Below, one piece after another: positions 49,765 to 62,700 of a stretch of 64,000 nt of DNA (position 1 is its first letter; every line of letters begins with the position of its first letter). Source of the DNA: Megachile rotundata (Eukaryota; Arthropoda; Insecta; Hymenoptera; Megachilidae). The notes under the pieces were generated by a model. It was not told the DNA's origin, did no database searches, and was given only the letters and a program-made list of their open reading frames with translations. The stretch lies in the NCBI RefSeq assembly GCF_050947335.1, contig NC_134993.1, positions 16,058,001 to 16,122,000 on the forward strand, given 5' to 3'. Made by a program: the position numbers and the translations under genes.

Positions 49765-52700
49765 TGCCTTACTTGCTTGCCATAGCTTCGTTGTTTCACT
49801 CTTGGATGCGGATTGTGCGCGACACAATATCGATGCCGCGAACCGTTGCCGCGATATCGTGACAAATCGTGTCGCAACACGCGGCGGAATTGTCTTCGTT
49901 GTGCGCTGATGAATGCGTCTCGTGAGCGACCGGGACCGTGCCTCTTGGTTTATTGCACTCGCGAAACGCTGAACTTTGACGCGCGAGCGAAGGGAAGACG
50001 CTTTGCCTGACTTTCGAAGCGGACCTTCTTTGGAAGCCTGGCAAGGGTTCCTGAATGGAGTTCTTTGAGCTGATCTGGGTCTGGTTTTTCTTTCAGAATT
50101 AGGCGTCTTTGCGAGAGACAAATATTAGAGAGTTTGCGAAATTGTATACTTTTGTTCGATACCGAAATGGAACAAATGCTTCCACCACAGGTCTTCCACG
50201 ATTCAATAAAATTTCAAATAAACTTTATTCTAAGTAAATTACTTCCGCGACTATCGATCCTGAAATTTTCTCCACACCGTCTACATTTACGTACGAATAT
50301 CCTTGCACTCTAAAAATATTCCCGCCGCGAATAAAAGTAAAAAAAATAAGGAGAATAAAAGGAACGGAAGAGGTTGATAAATCCGTCTACCCGAGATACT
50401 TAGGTCTCGATAAATTTTTGATTGCATTAAAATCGAGCCGGTGGTGATCCTATCGGAGGCTGGAAGCGCGACAGCGCAGCCGGTAATTCCATTGGTGTGC
50501 CTACAGGCGAGAGATCCTTTGTAATCGACACGAGAAAGGGTTAGAGGAGCTGAAGGGAACGGGAGGGGGTTATACAGGGAACGAAAAAGGATGAAGGAGG
50601 AAGGAAAAAGTGCGTTTTACCGTGACCACCCGGATCGTATTATTCCCTTCTCTTTTCCAATCTCAATTAGTCATTACGTCTGACGGCATAGCTTCGATGC
50701 CCTCGTCGAAACTCCCTCGACGTCCGCGGCTGGTTTCTGCATTAATTGCGTCTACGTCGAGTCTATGTGACCCCTCTTTCGCCACCTCGTCGATTCGCTG
50801 GCTGATACGGGGGTTGTTTCGACAGGGATTAGTGTCGACGCCACCAACCGCATAATTCGCCCCCCTCCCGGCTCCAGTTCGCGTTTCGCTCCTCGAGAAA
50901 ATCAGATCCGCGGCCGAGTAACGCGAGAATCGAGCCCTCCAAGACGTTGCTTGTTTACGTAGTAAAATCCGCTGCGGCTTTGTCACGATTCCCAGCCGAG
51001 CGTTATGCCCGATAATTGATCGTTACGAGCCGTTTGTGCGAGAGGCTTCATCCAAGTAGCTGCGAGACGACGCGTTAATTCGAGCGGAGTTGCCGAGGCT
51101 GAAGCTGAGGCGAGCTCAACGGGACCGAGTACACTGGGTGAACTGAATTATTGAAACGAGCAATTTCTTTGAAATCGAAATCTACCAAATATCCAAATGA
51201 TTCGGTTGCAATTCGGATCTTTATTCCGAGTTCGACAAGGTTATTAAACTCGCTGCAGAAGAATTAACGTTTTACAACGTTACACAGATCCCTCGTTATC
51301 TATATACATATGATGCGATAAAAGGGGTGTGAAAGAATACGTGGACCTCAAAACTGCAGATGAACATGAAGGGTGGAAAGCGATGGTTAGGAAATACCCG
51401 AAATCTTACAGCGAGAACCACCCAGTAGATCGCACGTGTGCTCCCGCATGGCGATGGGTTTCATCCCGGTCGGCAGTTACTCGAACGTGTTCTTCAGGGG
51501 GTGCCCCAATCCCGACGCACGGTAACAGTGCAGCTACTTCACCCTCGGCATCCAGGCCGCCCAACTACCCCCTCATCCACCCACAAAACCGGAGAGGCAG
51601 TCGCTAATTACGCAACGCGTTCGAGCGTGTACGTCGGGGTGGCGACGCAGCACCGTTATGGGCCCGTGTATCCCTCGTCCACCCCCTCGTCGTTTTCCAC
51701 CACCCTTAGCTCTATCTTGTTCCCTCTTACCCGTCGCTTTCTGGTACTTTCGCGATTGCCTATAATCACCCAAAGCACATTGCGATTACGTTCCGTTCTG
51801 CCCCACCTGCCTCCAGGACAAACCACCTTCCTCCCTACACCCCCGGCCGCCCTGCGTCGAGCTCGTGTCGAGCAGTCGACTTAATTTGCAGGATCAACGT
51901 CGAAACGTCGCGCGGATTATCCGACGCATCCGAATTATACGCTCGGTGTGCTGGCTGGATACGCCGAGCACCTGCGAATTTAACAGAGGAAGATGATTAC
52001 TAATTAACCGGGATTTTGCCACCTGGATGAGAAACGACCCGTTCGAGAGACGGGGTCTCCGACAGGGATCCTTTCGAGGCACCGGGATCCGCTTTTCGGA
52101 TGAGACTGGATTTTTCAACTGGATTACCGATCTAATGGTCAACTAATCCTGTGTTTTATTTTACTTGTCAAGACACAAAAAGCCCACCATCTCTAATAAT
52201 TTCAAAGTTTTCGAGCACGGTCAAAGTTCGCCAAAGTTGCCACCGAGTTCATAGCATGAATTGATCTCGACGTTCTATAACGATCAATTAACATTACGCG
52301 TTTGACTAATTGTTCGATCGTTGATTAATTGGTCACACCGCACAATTCTATATCGGTCACAGACATATCAAATGTGTCTACAGTGAAAGTTTGGAAACTG
52401 ATGTACTACGCGAAAGTTCGCAGTATTGGTTCGCCAACTTATCAGACGCGGTAACTATATCAGGACTGATCTTACCTTTTATCAGCGTGCTTCGGTAAAG
52501 CAGGACAAATGGAGGTCGAAGGCGAGGAAGAAAAATGAGCCGCGAGCGACGCGAAAACGCATTCGCGAGCTTGCACTCTCGAAATCGTAATCTCCGGTGG
52601 AACAAAAGTCGGCATTGTCCTGATCCCCACGATTCTCGCGGCATTTCCATTGAGATCGACCTTGGCAATAGCTCGATAGGACACAAAAACCTCGACACAG

Positions 52701-55313
52701 AGTCCCCAGACGGATCTCTCCAACTCATTCGAGATTCACAGCGACCGGGAAAGGGGTGGTGGTTGGTTCAACGGAAGGGGATGAGGGCTACGAAAAGATT
52801 TGGTCGCTAATGGCAATCATTAAACGAGGACAACGGGTTTTCATACGTGCAAACCCGAAGATATGCCGCAGCCTCGAATGGCTGAAGGTGGATGGCAAGG
52901 TGGTGAAAAGAGAGGGTGGCTATTGGGGTGTATCTATCGCGTGGGGCTATACTTAAATTACCTAGGAAGCATCGCTGCCATTCATACGCGAGATAAGCAT
53001 TGTCATCCCGAGGGATTGTCTCACAAACACCTCGCTGGCACATGCTTTATGTTGGAGAATGGGGTGGCGGGACGGGGGTGACACTCGAACCTTTATTAGG
53101 TAGATAACCGAGGTGCGAGCTACGGTATATACGCTAAGACTCAAATGTATTTATTCCTTTGTATCTTTCCGTATTTGCGAGCTATGTGTCTGATACTTTT
53201 CACAAGGTTCAGGGTTCAAACCCTTTAAACAAAGTTCAGAGATTTCAATTTATGAAAAATTTAATCTTTGTCTTAATTATGAAAATACACAATAATAAGT
53301 GGGCATCCATTTTATTGGGACGTCATGCGTATACAGTCGCATATGTGTTTGTTATGGAATTACTTTTGCAATTCATCTCGAGAAGTAGATAATCGATTTC
53401 TATAAATGATTATTAACGAGCAAATACTTTTGAGCAACCGTGTAGGCGCCCATCCACACTAAGCTGCCTCGTTTTACTCACTTCAATGCTTAATGGAATT
53501 GAGTTCTTGTAAGCGTCCTCGGTCCCCCCGGCACCGCCCCCCTAGTCACCCGATTCACCCACCACCCAATCCCCCTCGCAGGGTGGCGATGGGTGCCGAA
53601 GGGACGACGGAGGAGGCGGAGTAGGAGGACACGAGATAATTGGTATTTTGTCTCGCCAAATCCTTTGTACCTCGAGTTTTAATTGACTTCGAGATTTTTC
53701 AATACCAATTTGCACCCAACTGCATAGAGAAGCAGGGGTGTATTCGTAGCCCGCGAGACTTGTGTGCGCCCGCTCGGACGTGCACGTATTTCGCAGAATC
53801 CGAGCTGACGGAATGGCGACCATCCATCGACGGGGATTTTTTTACTCTTCTCTCCGGCAAGAGTCCGGCTCCGCATTTTTTCCCTCTTTTTTTCGCGCTC
53901 TAATCGTTTCCTCCCTCTGTTTACGGTTCTCTTATTGGCTACGCTCTCACCCCCGACGTACACGATAGACGATTTTAAATGGAAAGAGATTTTGATAGCG
54001 ACGTTTTGTCCGACGGGGATATTTTATTCGACGGATCGACAACTTTATGTCTGTCAAAAATTCAATTTAATATTATACCTTGAGAACAGATTTTTGAGGC
54101 TCACCGATAACTCACAAAGGAGTCGACAAACTTTTGTTGCACTTTCAATCACCAAGAGAGAATAGTAATTTTCTAAAGCAAAGTACCAAAATGTTAGTCG
54201 TGAACGGAGCAGTATTTCGTTCGAAGACGCAGAAAGCTTAATCGATTATTTGGAAATCGAAGAGTAAGGAGACACCGCGGCGTACGCGCGTTCGCGACAC
54301 AAAAGCACAAACGACTAATGCAGTTCAGGCAACAGAGAGGGACAGAGAGAAGAAGAGAGAGAGAGCTTTTATTCGTTCGCATTGCTGAATGTCCTTTGGG
54401 AGTGGAGGGCGCGGTGAGTCGAGATTGGGAAAGGGGCACCGCTCGCTCCTTTCTCCGCTGTTGCTTTCCATTCTAATCCAAGTGCCTGTCGTCGAGAGAT
54501 TTTTTGCATTGTTCCTGAGATTTCCCACAGGAAAGGAACCGGCAGATTTCAGCCCATCATTGTTTCTACGGAGAAAAGAAGGACGCCAACGAATGCGAAT
54601 TCTGATTAATTACTCCACGAAATGACCTCGGATTAGTCACCCGTGCTCTCGCCAAAAAATCGTGTTAATAATTCGTCTTCTTGATCGGATCAAGGATTTG
54701 CTTAGTCAAAGAATTTTTACATTTTTATGAGACGAGATTTTTCATCAGATCTTAGAATTAAAAAAGTTTTGAAGAATCTAATACCTATTCGCCCTCTAGT
54801 GTACTTCGGCTGAAATAAAAGGAAAAGTTTTGTTGAAACTAGTGAACAAATTGTCGACGCGTATAATAAATAAAAGAAAAATAACAAGTGGTTTCGAAAC
54901 TGTGATTTCCACCCCCTGTCGGAGATTCGGGTGTATCGAGGTTATCGGAGCGTGGGTGTAAGACGCGAGCGAAGGACCTAATCCGATCGAAGATCGCGGA
55001 GCTCGAAGCCGAAGAATCCTAGTCGGGTTCTCTCGACAGCGCGTCGGAGCAGAAGGGTCGCGCGGGTGGGATCGAGCGTAACCAATTATCGCGCGAAATC
55101 GCGCCGTTGGTGGCGTGCAAAGCGGTACAGGAACAGAAGTAGTCAATAACGGGCAGCCTATACGCTATTTGTACTTCATCGTATCGAGGTAATCGATAAT
55201 AATAATTGCAGCTCGCGGTCTCCGAGGCAGCAGCAGCAGCCCTCCTTAGTTCGATGTGGTACAGAGGGGTTGCTGGTTCGGTGTTACTTAGTGGGGGAGA
55301 AAGGGTAGAAAAG

Positions 55314-55321
55314 GTATATAC
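55314..55321 (+). promoter_or_regulatory. Possible TATA element of SoxB
   Basis: A TATATA-containing octamer (GTATATAC) lies about 480 bp upstream of the SoxB start codon and would leave a 5' UTR of about 450 nt. No clear initiator is seen 25-35 bp downstream, so this is a guess from position only. Confidence 0.2.
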
Positions 55322-55796
55322 CGCGTGCACCGAAGCAACTTGGACGAATAGCGTGAAGAGGGTCGGTTCGTGGGCGCGGCGTACGACGCTCCGCGTCGGT
55401 TCCGCCCTCGAAATCCAGCCTGACAAGGATAATCGAGCTGCAAAACGAAGAGAGAAAGAGAGAGGAAGAATGGATCCCTCCAGCAGGTCGTGGACCGGTC
55501 CTACAGGCAGTCCACGCTCAGTCGACACCGGCACTCCATTCGAGCACGTTCGACCGTTTGCCGCGCTCTCTAACGACTCGTGATTCGCTGTCAACACGGT
55601 TTTTTTCTTTTTTTTCCGATCCGGTGTTCCACTCGTTACGATCATTCGGACGACGACATCGATCAGTGCATGCCCGCGAGGACAGGGACGCTAATCGAGC
55701 GCGACGAACGTCCGCTCGCGCGCGTGTGACAAGTTTGCCGAACGAAAACCCCTGAAAGGTGATCGAATCGAAAGAGCATCGACACAGGCTGTGACA

Positions 55797-56759
55797 ATGA
55801 TGAGCTCTCATCAACAACACCCGGGCTACGGGTTCCTCTCGGGCATGGACCTGCACTCTGTGCACCACGTGAGCCAGGACATGAACGTGGCCGGTCAACA
55901 GACGGCGTCGTCGCAGGAGCAACACATCAAGAGGCCCATGAACGCCTTCATGGTCTGGTCGCGTATTCAACGAAAGAAGATCGCTTTGGATAATCCGAAG
56001 ATGCACAATTCCGAGATATCGAAACGATTGGGTGCCGAGTGGAAGCTGTTATCCGACAGCGAGAAGAGGCCGTTCATCGACGAGGCAAAGCGTCTGCGCG
56101 CCATGCACATGAAGGAGCACCCCGACTACAAGTACCGTCCACGAAGGAAACCCAAGGTGCCGGTGTCCGTGGTGCCGGGCAAGGCAGGTTCCATGAGTCC
56201 AGGTGGCTTCCCCAGCTTCCCTCTGCCGCCGTATTTCGCTGCACCTGCCGCTCCGGTGTCCCATCACCATCACCATCCGCATCCGCTCGACTATCCGCCT
56301 CTGCCGCCGTACTTCGGCTCCGCCTTCGACGCCGTCCACCTAAGCAAGCTGGTGGCCGGAAGCAGCGCCACTGGATCCAGCTCGTCAGCCGCGGCCGCGG
56401 CTGCGGCGGCCGCCGACGCGGCGAACAACAACGCGGCATCCGCGGCCGCGGTCGTCAGCAGCTTCTACTCCGGATTCTACACGACGCCGACGACAGCAGG
56501 TAAGCCGTACCCGACGACGGCGTCGCACCTGGGGCCTCTGTTCCCGACCGGGCATCACACGACGGCGCCGCATCCGCCTCTGATGTTCCCGTCCTCCTCG
56601 GCCACCGGCTCCGGAAGCATCGTCACCACCACCAGCAGCCCGGGAAGCAGTCCAGGCTCCACTCCGATCCCGTCGTCCCATCAGCAGGTGCCAACGCCGA
56701 CCACCTCGACGACTCTGGACCTCGAGCAACTGCGCAGACCCGTCTCCGTGATATTCTAG
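55797..56759 (+). CDS. SoxB: Group-B SOX transcription factor (SoxB, SOX14/21-like)
   Basis: A single exon encodes 320 aa from the first ATG of two in tandem (MMSSHQQHPGYGF). The HMG box spans about residues 43-122: KRPMNAFMVWSRIQRKKIAL, NPKMHNSEISKRLGAEWKLL, EKRPFIDEAKRLRAMHMKEH, PDYKYRPRRKPK. The RPMNAF signature and PRRKPK tail mark group B. SOX HMG boxes bind AACAAT-type sites in the minor groove and bend DNA; insect SoxB genes act in segmentation and neural specification. After the box come His-rich (HHHHHPHP), Ala-rich (about nine Ala) and Ser/Thr/Pro-rich segments, ending RRPVSVIF. The absence of introns fits SoxB genes. The exact paralogue (Sox21a, Sox21b, Dichaete or SoxNeuro) cannot be settled by eye; IQRKKIALD in helix 1 argues against a canonical SoxNeuro. 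Confidence 0.93.
   Translation: MMSSHQQHPGYGFLSGMDLHSVHHVSQDMNVAGQQTASSQEQHIKRPMNAFMVWSRIQRKKIALDNPKMHNSEISKRLGAEWKLLSDSEKRPFIDEAKRLRAMHMKEHPDYKYRPRRKPKVPVSVVPGKAGSMSPGGFPSFPLPPYFAAPAAPVSHHHHHPHPLDYPPLPPYFGSAFDAVHLSKLVAGSSATGSSSSAAAAAAAAADAANNNAASAAAVVSSFYSGFYTTPTTAGKPYPTTASHLGPLFPTGHHTTAPHPPLMFPSSSATGSGSIVTTTSSPGSSPGSTPIPSSHQQVPTPTTSTTLDLEQLRRPVSVIF
56386..56455 (+). repeat. SoxB: GC-rich alanine-coding repeat in SoxB
   Basis: Mixed GCG/GCC/GCT codons encode an uninterrupted alanine run plus flanking Ala/Asn-rich sequence. The codons are impure, which suggests an old and fairly stable tract. Such tracts often vary in length between related species. Confidence 0.75.
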
Positions 56760-59700
56760 ACTCGTAGATCCGGATAGTTCAGGACACTCGTCGAGCCGGG
56801 AAGTTCGAAACGCTTTTCGTTCAGGGATTCGCGTCGAGAACCACGTCCCTAGGGACGCATTTAGTGCACGCGGGACGATGTTGTATTTATATTCGCGATG
56901 CTCGACAGCCGACAGCAGGCACTCTCCGTGAGAAGTTTGTTCGGGTCTTTTGTAGCCGAATGTCCGAGGAGGCGGTCGCAAGTGAGATAGGCCTTCAAGG
57001 TTGACCCAGGCCGATCGCGGATCGACCGCCGTTCGGGGAAGCCACGCCGCCAACCACGCGGATAATTGAATTAGCATATTAATGCGTTGGAACAAAAGAG
57101 TCGTTTAGGACCGCATTCGTTTTGCTTTATTGAATGGGCTTCATTGTGCGACGCGCTGTCCCCTAGACGGGGAACCGTCCTCTCCCTGCGGGAGCTACAA
57201 ACTATTGTTTTCAAATAATATTTTATAATTGCGGATGTGCCTTTTCCGTCGCCTGGACTTCGCCAGGTACTGGCTTAGAGAAAGTTAGCGAACTGGGTCT
57301 CTCCAACTTTAGAGTCCACTTTTGATAGTCCGGTTTCCAAAAGATCAAAATTCCCAAATTTCCATGATTCCAAAGCTCTTAAAATTTCATAAATAGCCCC
57401 ACCCAAAATCATCTCCCGCCTCACAAGTAACCGAGACCCACACTTCAACAGTTTCTGATCCGAGAAACATTCTGAACAGTTTTACAATGCATTGTTCCGA
57501 CCGTTTCACCTACATACGTGTCCATCTTGTCCAGGCGAAATTGTTGGCTCTCGGGCATCGTTAACCGTTCGTTTTAATATATCGTTTGTACGAATGTAAA
57601 TAGATCGTAATACACAATCGGCGTAGGTTAAGGACTAGTTCTGGTGGAATGGCTCGTTCGGTCTGGGTTAAGCCTTGCTTCCGCCCACAAACGGGCGAGC
57701 AACGCTCGTTCTTCCGAACGAAGCTGATGCTCGAATTTCGGGGACTCTTTTCAAGTTTCTTTAACGAACGACCGTGTTTCGTCCAACACCAAACGGTACG
57801 CACTCCAGAGGCAGCTCGTATGTGATACTCTCCGCGTTTAATCCGTGGACGATTCGAGTGCCGCGCGTACTCGAGGTTCAAAATTTTACCGCGAGTTCGA
57901 TTTTTCGCGTTGGTCTGTCCCTGAAAGTAGAATTTCGAGCGACGAGCGGGAAATGTTTCGAGGAATCTGACTAACGAACATTATTGCACTTTTATCTTTT
58001 AGTGTAATGTCTCGATGTAAATTAGGATAATTTTGTTTTGTTTTTAATTGTAAGTAGGAGCATTTGCTGTATCGAAAAATGACTTGCATTATCGCTGGAG
58101 TATCTGGATATCTCAGTAGGGACTTCTGAAACGAACGTTTCAGAATAATTTTGTTATACTTGTCTCAGCGTTTGTGGACAAAAGTACGTGCACAATGGTG
58201 GGACATTTTATATATATCGACGAGACAAATTTCTCGAAGCATTTTCTGCTGACGATTTCGCAACGCTATTTTACTAACGATAAGCTCTTCTTCGAAAGCA
58301 TTTTCGTCGCCGTGGTCCGAATGTAAATGGACCAAGTCGTTAACTGTGATTTCGTTACGTCGTAACAAGCGTTCGCGGTTTCAAAGCAACCAATCCACGT
58401 GTACGTGTCGTTTTCTCGTAGATTTTAAAGTCGCCTCGTACCTCTTGTTGTATCAACATTAACGTTTAGAGCATACATACATACACACACACACACACGC
58501 AAGCGTGCACGCGACCATTGTTGCACCGTGTATAAGATTATTATTTATGGAGAATAATCGCGTCTAGCGAATTTGTTTTTTTGTTTGTCAACGTTGTTTT
58601 CGCTGTTCAGGTTTTTCTCTTGTATCCTTTCTTGTTTTGCACACGCGAATATGTATCTATATGTATATATACACTATTTGTGCACAAGTATCCATGTTGT
58701 CTGAGAATTCGTGGAAAAACGCTAGTCCGTAGAAACGAACAAGAAAATTATGACGCGTAGGTTTGTACGTTACGTTTCGTTTTTTTATCGATAAATTGTT
58801 ATTTGTTTTATGGCAGCGATCGTGTAACGCGAAGGGCGTGTTCATTGAACGATGTAGAAAACTTTAAGCGAGCGAATTTTATTGTAAATGCGAGGCTCGA
58901 TATCGAGCTACGGGGATCATTCATTAAACGAAGAGAGGTTCATTAAAAATATTTCAGAGAATTCGCTGTACATTTCTAAACTCCAACAATTTCAAATTAA
59001 CTCGTGCTTTCAAAAGATGCTATTATTTTACACCTCTGTTTATCTCTTTGATTACTGAATGGATCTTTGTACTCTTAAACGACCGAACAGAATCGACGAA
59101 ACAAGAAAAAAGGAACAATTGTCTCTTATCGTATATGTGCATATATTTATTATTATCATCGACGAATCAAAGTAATAAATGACTCTATGAATTTCATTAA
59201 TTCATATCTTTCTATCATTTTCACCCTCTGCCGCTTCAACAATAGTAACACGTCTACATTTTTAAAGAAATTACAATTTCTGAACCGTGTATCGTACACC
59301 TCCATTTAGCCAATGTAATGAAAGAACATTCTGAAAAAATAACGAAGTCGTAGAATATTGAGAAACAGTACTTCATGAAAGGAGGGAAAGGTGAACAAGA
59401 AACATGGGTAGAAGAACAAAGTGCACCGGCGATTGTTCCTGGAAACTCATTTCAACCCCTGCGCCAACCGCCTCGCGGTGTCAGCCAAGATGGATACTAT
59501 TCGCTCGAAATCCGCTGTAAGTCCGTGGAGGAGATCGATCGAGTGTCAGGTATCGAATGAATCTAAAGCGATCGGGAATCAAGATCGAGATCGGTGCAAG
59601 GGGCGAGGTGGGATTCGCACGGCGAGCTCGGCAGCTGCAGGACAATGACGGGACGCCAGGTCCCGAAACGAAATTCGTAACCTCGAATTTCCTCTCGCGA

Positions 59701-62700
59701 CACTGGAGAAGCTGGCGGCCATTGAAAGCCCCGGTAGAATGGGAAATAAAAGGAGAGAAAGAAGCAGCGGAGTAGACGTCAGGTTCTCGTCAAACGGCAC
59801 CTCTCGTCGTGCACCCTTCTCGCGTGTATACACTCTTTATTATTTCTTCTTTTTTTTCTTTCTCTTCTTCTATGCACGTTCGGTCGGTGCATTGAAAAAG
59901 TCTCGCCCTGATTCGGTGGAAGGTGACCACCCTTTGCTATTATGGGGTGCAACGGAGAGAGCGGGAGAGACGATCTGTCCTCTTCGTTTATCGCGTCACC
60001 CCAATGGGCATTGCGTTTCGCTATAACTACCCTCTGTTTAGAGGCCAATTGTATCGGCGCGGGGACCTTTTTACTCTTTTCACCCTAAGAAACCCCGCTG
60101 GCTCTGTTGGCCTGTCTCCTCAGTAGGGTGCGCACTTTTCTCTCTCCTTTTTCCGCCCCTTACTCGCTCGCTTTCGCCTACTCTGTATGTACATTATACG
60201 TGCTCTTATGCGTTCTCGCGTACCGATAACTCCCCGGCGAGAACTACTTTTCACCCCGCCGCTTCCGGTCCGACTTCTTGACCAACCCTCGGTCACGGTT
60301 TCACGTTTTTAAACGGTCTTCCGCGAAGAGGGAGAAACTCGAGACGCTCCGCGTATTAAGGGTTCTTTAAACGCTTGCATTCTTTTCATACCGATGATAT
60401 TCTTCCCCCTATTTTTCTCGCTTGGTAAATATGGAAATATTGCACGCAACATCCGCGATAAATTTATAAGTCACGACATATGCCACCGAGGAATCTATCG
60501 AAACGTTTCGTGGATCCGAACCAACTGTCCGGAACTATCGAGTTCTTTCAGGGTGAAGTGACAAGGTTGCACAAAGGACGACGCTTTAATAATGCAATCG
60601 AGTCGAGAGGAAACGAATTCGTTTCTCGTGCCACCCCCTCGACCCCCATTTCCCTTCTCTACGATTCTCCGTTGGCGCTACTCGGGATGCCACTTTTCCA
60701 TTTACGACAGCCACGTCGAGTATCCCAACGTCCAGCCATTGCAAAACAGTTAAGTGCATTATATCATTCGAAGGAGAGGCACTGTTGTGCCCGAAGTGGA
60801 CATTGTTTCAACCCGTTCCGCGCAAACAATGGCAGGAATCGAGTGCCGACTAGTACCTGGCTGTACATACGTTGAAACACTTTTCTTTTTTTTTGCCTAC
60901 CAGTCAGCGTCGACAATGATCTCGTTAAAGAGCCCTGACCGGACCACTTTGACTACGATAATGCTTTTCTTTTCTGCCTCTTTCATTTTTTCACGACCCT
61001 TTCGATCCTCCTTTGTTTCTCCATCGAAGCCAACCGCGATTTGTCAGTTTCCTCTTTTGACTTCGGGTTGTGAGAGCACTTCGGACCGACCGAGGGTCGG
61101 TGAAGAGTAACTATGATTTTTTAACTAACTTTTGAACCTAACGAGGTTCCTTTAACCATCATAAATTTTTTTATATTTCTAGCGTTAAATTTCAAGATAG
61201 TCTAATATGGTTAATTGTCGCCGTTCGATTCCACGATACGACAATCATTTACGTAGACCTCTAGAGTCTATGGCGTACTCGCACGATTTGCGGTTGTGAT
61301 GGATTCAGCAGTTACCGCGAACCATGGCTCAGATATTCCGTTTTCCTTACGATGATTAGTTAATTAAACGTCGTTGGAACGATCGCGAAACCGCGCAGCG
61401 GAATCCGTTGGAGCACAAAGGCGTTCCTTCGCGTCGTTTGCCAGGAAAACCGGAAGCCTTTCGGATGCGGGTGAGATTGATTGAAAAATAGGGAACAGAC
61501 GTCGCCACGTGCTCACCCTTTCCATCACCCCTTTTTACTCGCTAATGGATGAATTCTAGCTTTCCCGTTAAGATGAAACGGAGCAGTGTTGTGTAACTAC
61601 TGGGGGTGGTATTTACAACATTCGAGATTTGCTAATCATTTTCGTTGAAAAAGTTCACATTTTAGGGAAGGTAATTTTGAGGTACTAATTCACCGTTTGA
61701 GCTATTTTGTATCACTCGTAAATATTTTTGGGGGCTGCGTTTAACGGGGGTTGATTGTGACTTTAAGGCCCAATTTGTATTACAAAGGGTTCCCTGTTTA
61801 CAGGGCTATTCCGCATTTTCGGAGGGTCGGTTTACGTGTTTATATTCGCATTTTTGGCCAGTTTATATTTTTGATGGACAGCTATGAATTTATGGGGTCC
61901 TCTGGTCGGTAACGCCTATGGACGACGGGTTAAGGAAATAAAAGAAGCTCGTACTGTTCTAACGTTTCCTTCCCTAGCGAACTTTCGAATGGAGAACGCA
62001 CCCACAGAAACTTTTGAACTGAATAATTAAGAAAACCACTTAATTACCCCTTCCGCGTGGAGCGTACAAAGGATCCGACATTTATCAAGCGATAAGTCTC
62101 TTTGCCATCGGGCCAATTGTTTTCGTTCGAACGAAGTCGTCGAAAACGCGCGAAAAGTGTTTGGCCGATGGCATTTCGGCCCTCTTGTTGGCCCGCTTTC
62201 AGTACCCAGCCGCGAAAAACAAGCCTTTCCCATTTCGAACAATGCCGGTCGCCTTATTCTCGCGCGAATTTCCTTCGCTGAACTTCCTGCGCCGTTGTCA
62301 CGGCCATAACAATTATTCGTCGAGCACCGCGACGCTCGAAACGACAATCGCCCGGGCGAATTTCTTTCCTCGCGGCCAAGACGCTTTCCTCAGGTTGCCT
62401 TAGAACAATATCACCGAAGAGGGATTTTTCTTCTCCGCGACTCCCGCTGCGAAGAAAGACCTTCTGAAAATCGAGAACGTAGCCACGAGCTCGAATCGTG
62501 TTCAACATAATCCGAAGAATCGCTCGAATGAACGCTGGTAAATTGCATTCAACTATTGTGACCGATACGTTGCAAGACGTCATTATTCAACGGCGACTTT
62601 TCAACCCGACGATACCGTATAGATTGAAATAGTAACGAAACGGAGCCCGAGGTGGCAGCCACGAGAACAATCCGCGAAATTCACCGAGACTTTTTCCACT

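Larger units (their letters stand above)
48197..55796. other. Long gene-free stretch between the mutarotase homologue and SoxB
   Basis: This is 7.6 kb with no supported exon. The left end is the 5' flank of the mutarotase homologue, and the right end holds the SoxB promoter and 5' UTR. A Tc1-type MITE (49126-49447) and a TTCC microsatellite are entered separately. Open frames such as 48304-48966 (-) and 55019-55645 (-) are compositional. Developmental regulators such as SoxB genes often sit in such spaces with distal enhancers, but I cannot point to a specific element. Confidence 0.55.

Noticed and set aside
53205..53222. GGGTTCAAACCC, resembling a tRNA B box
   Set aside because: There is no A box or cloverleaf upstream; the sequence around it does not fold as a tRNA.
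55019..55645. Minus-strand frame of 208 codons upstream of SoxB
   Set aside because: It lies in the GC-richer SoxB 5' region where stops are rare, with no conserved motif, and overlaps other chance frames.
56385..57095. Minus-strand Arg/Gly-rich frame opposite SoxB
   Set aside because: It is a shadow of the GC-rich Ala/Ser/Thr-coding part of SoxB and its 3' flank.
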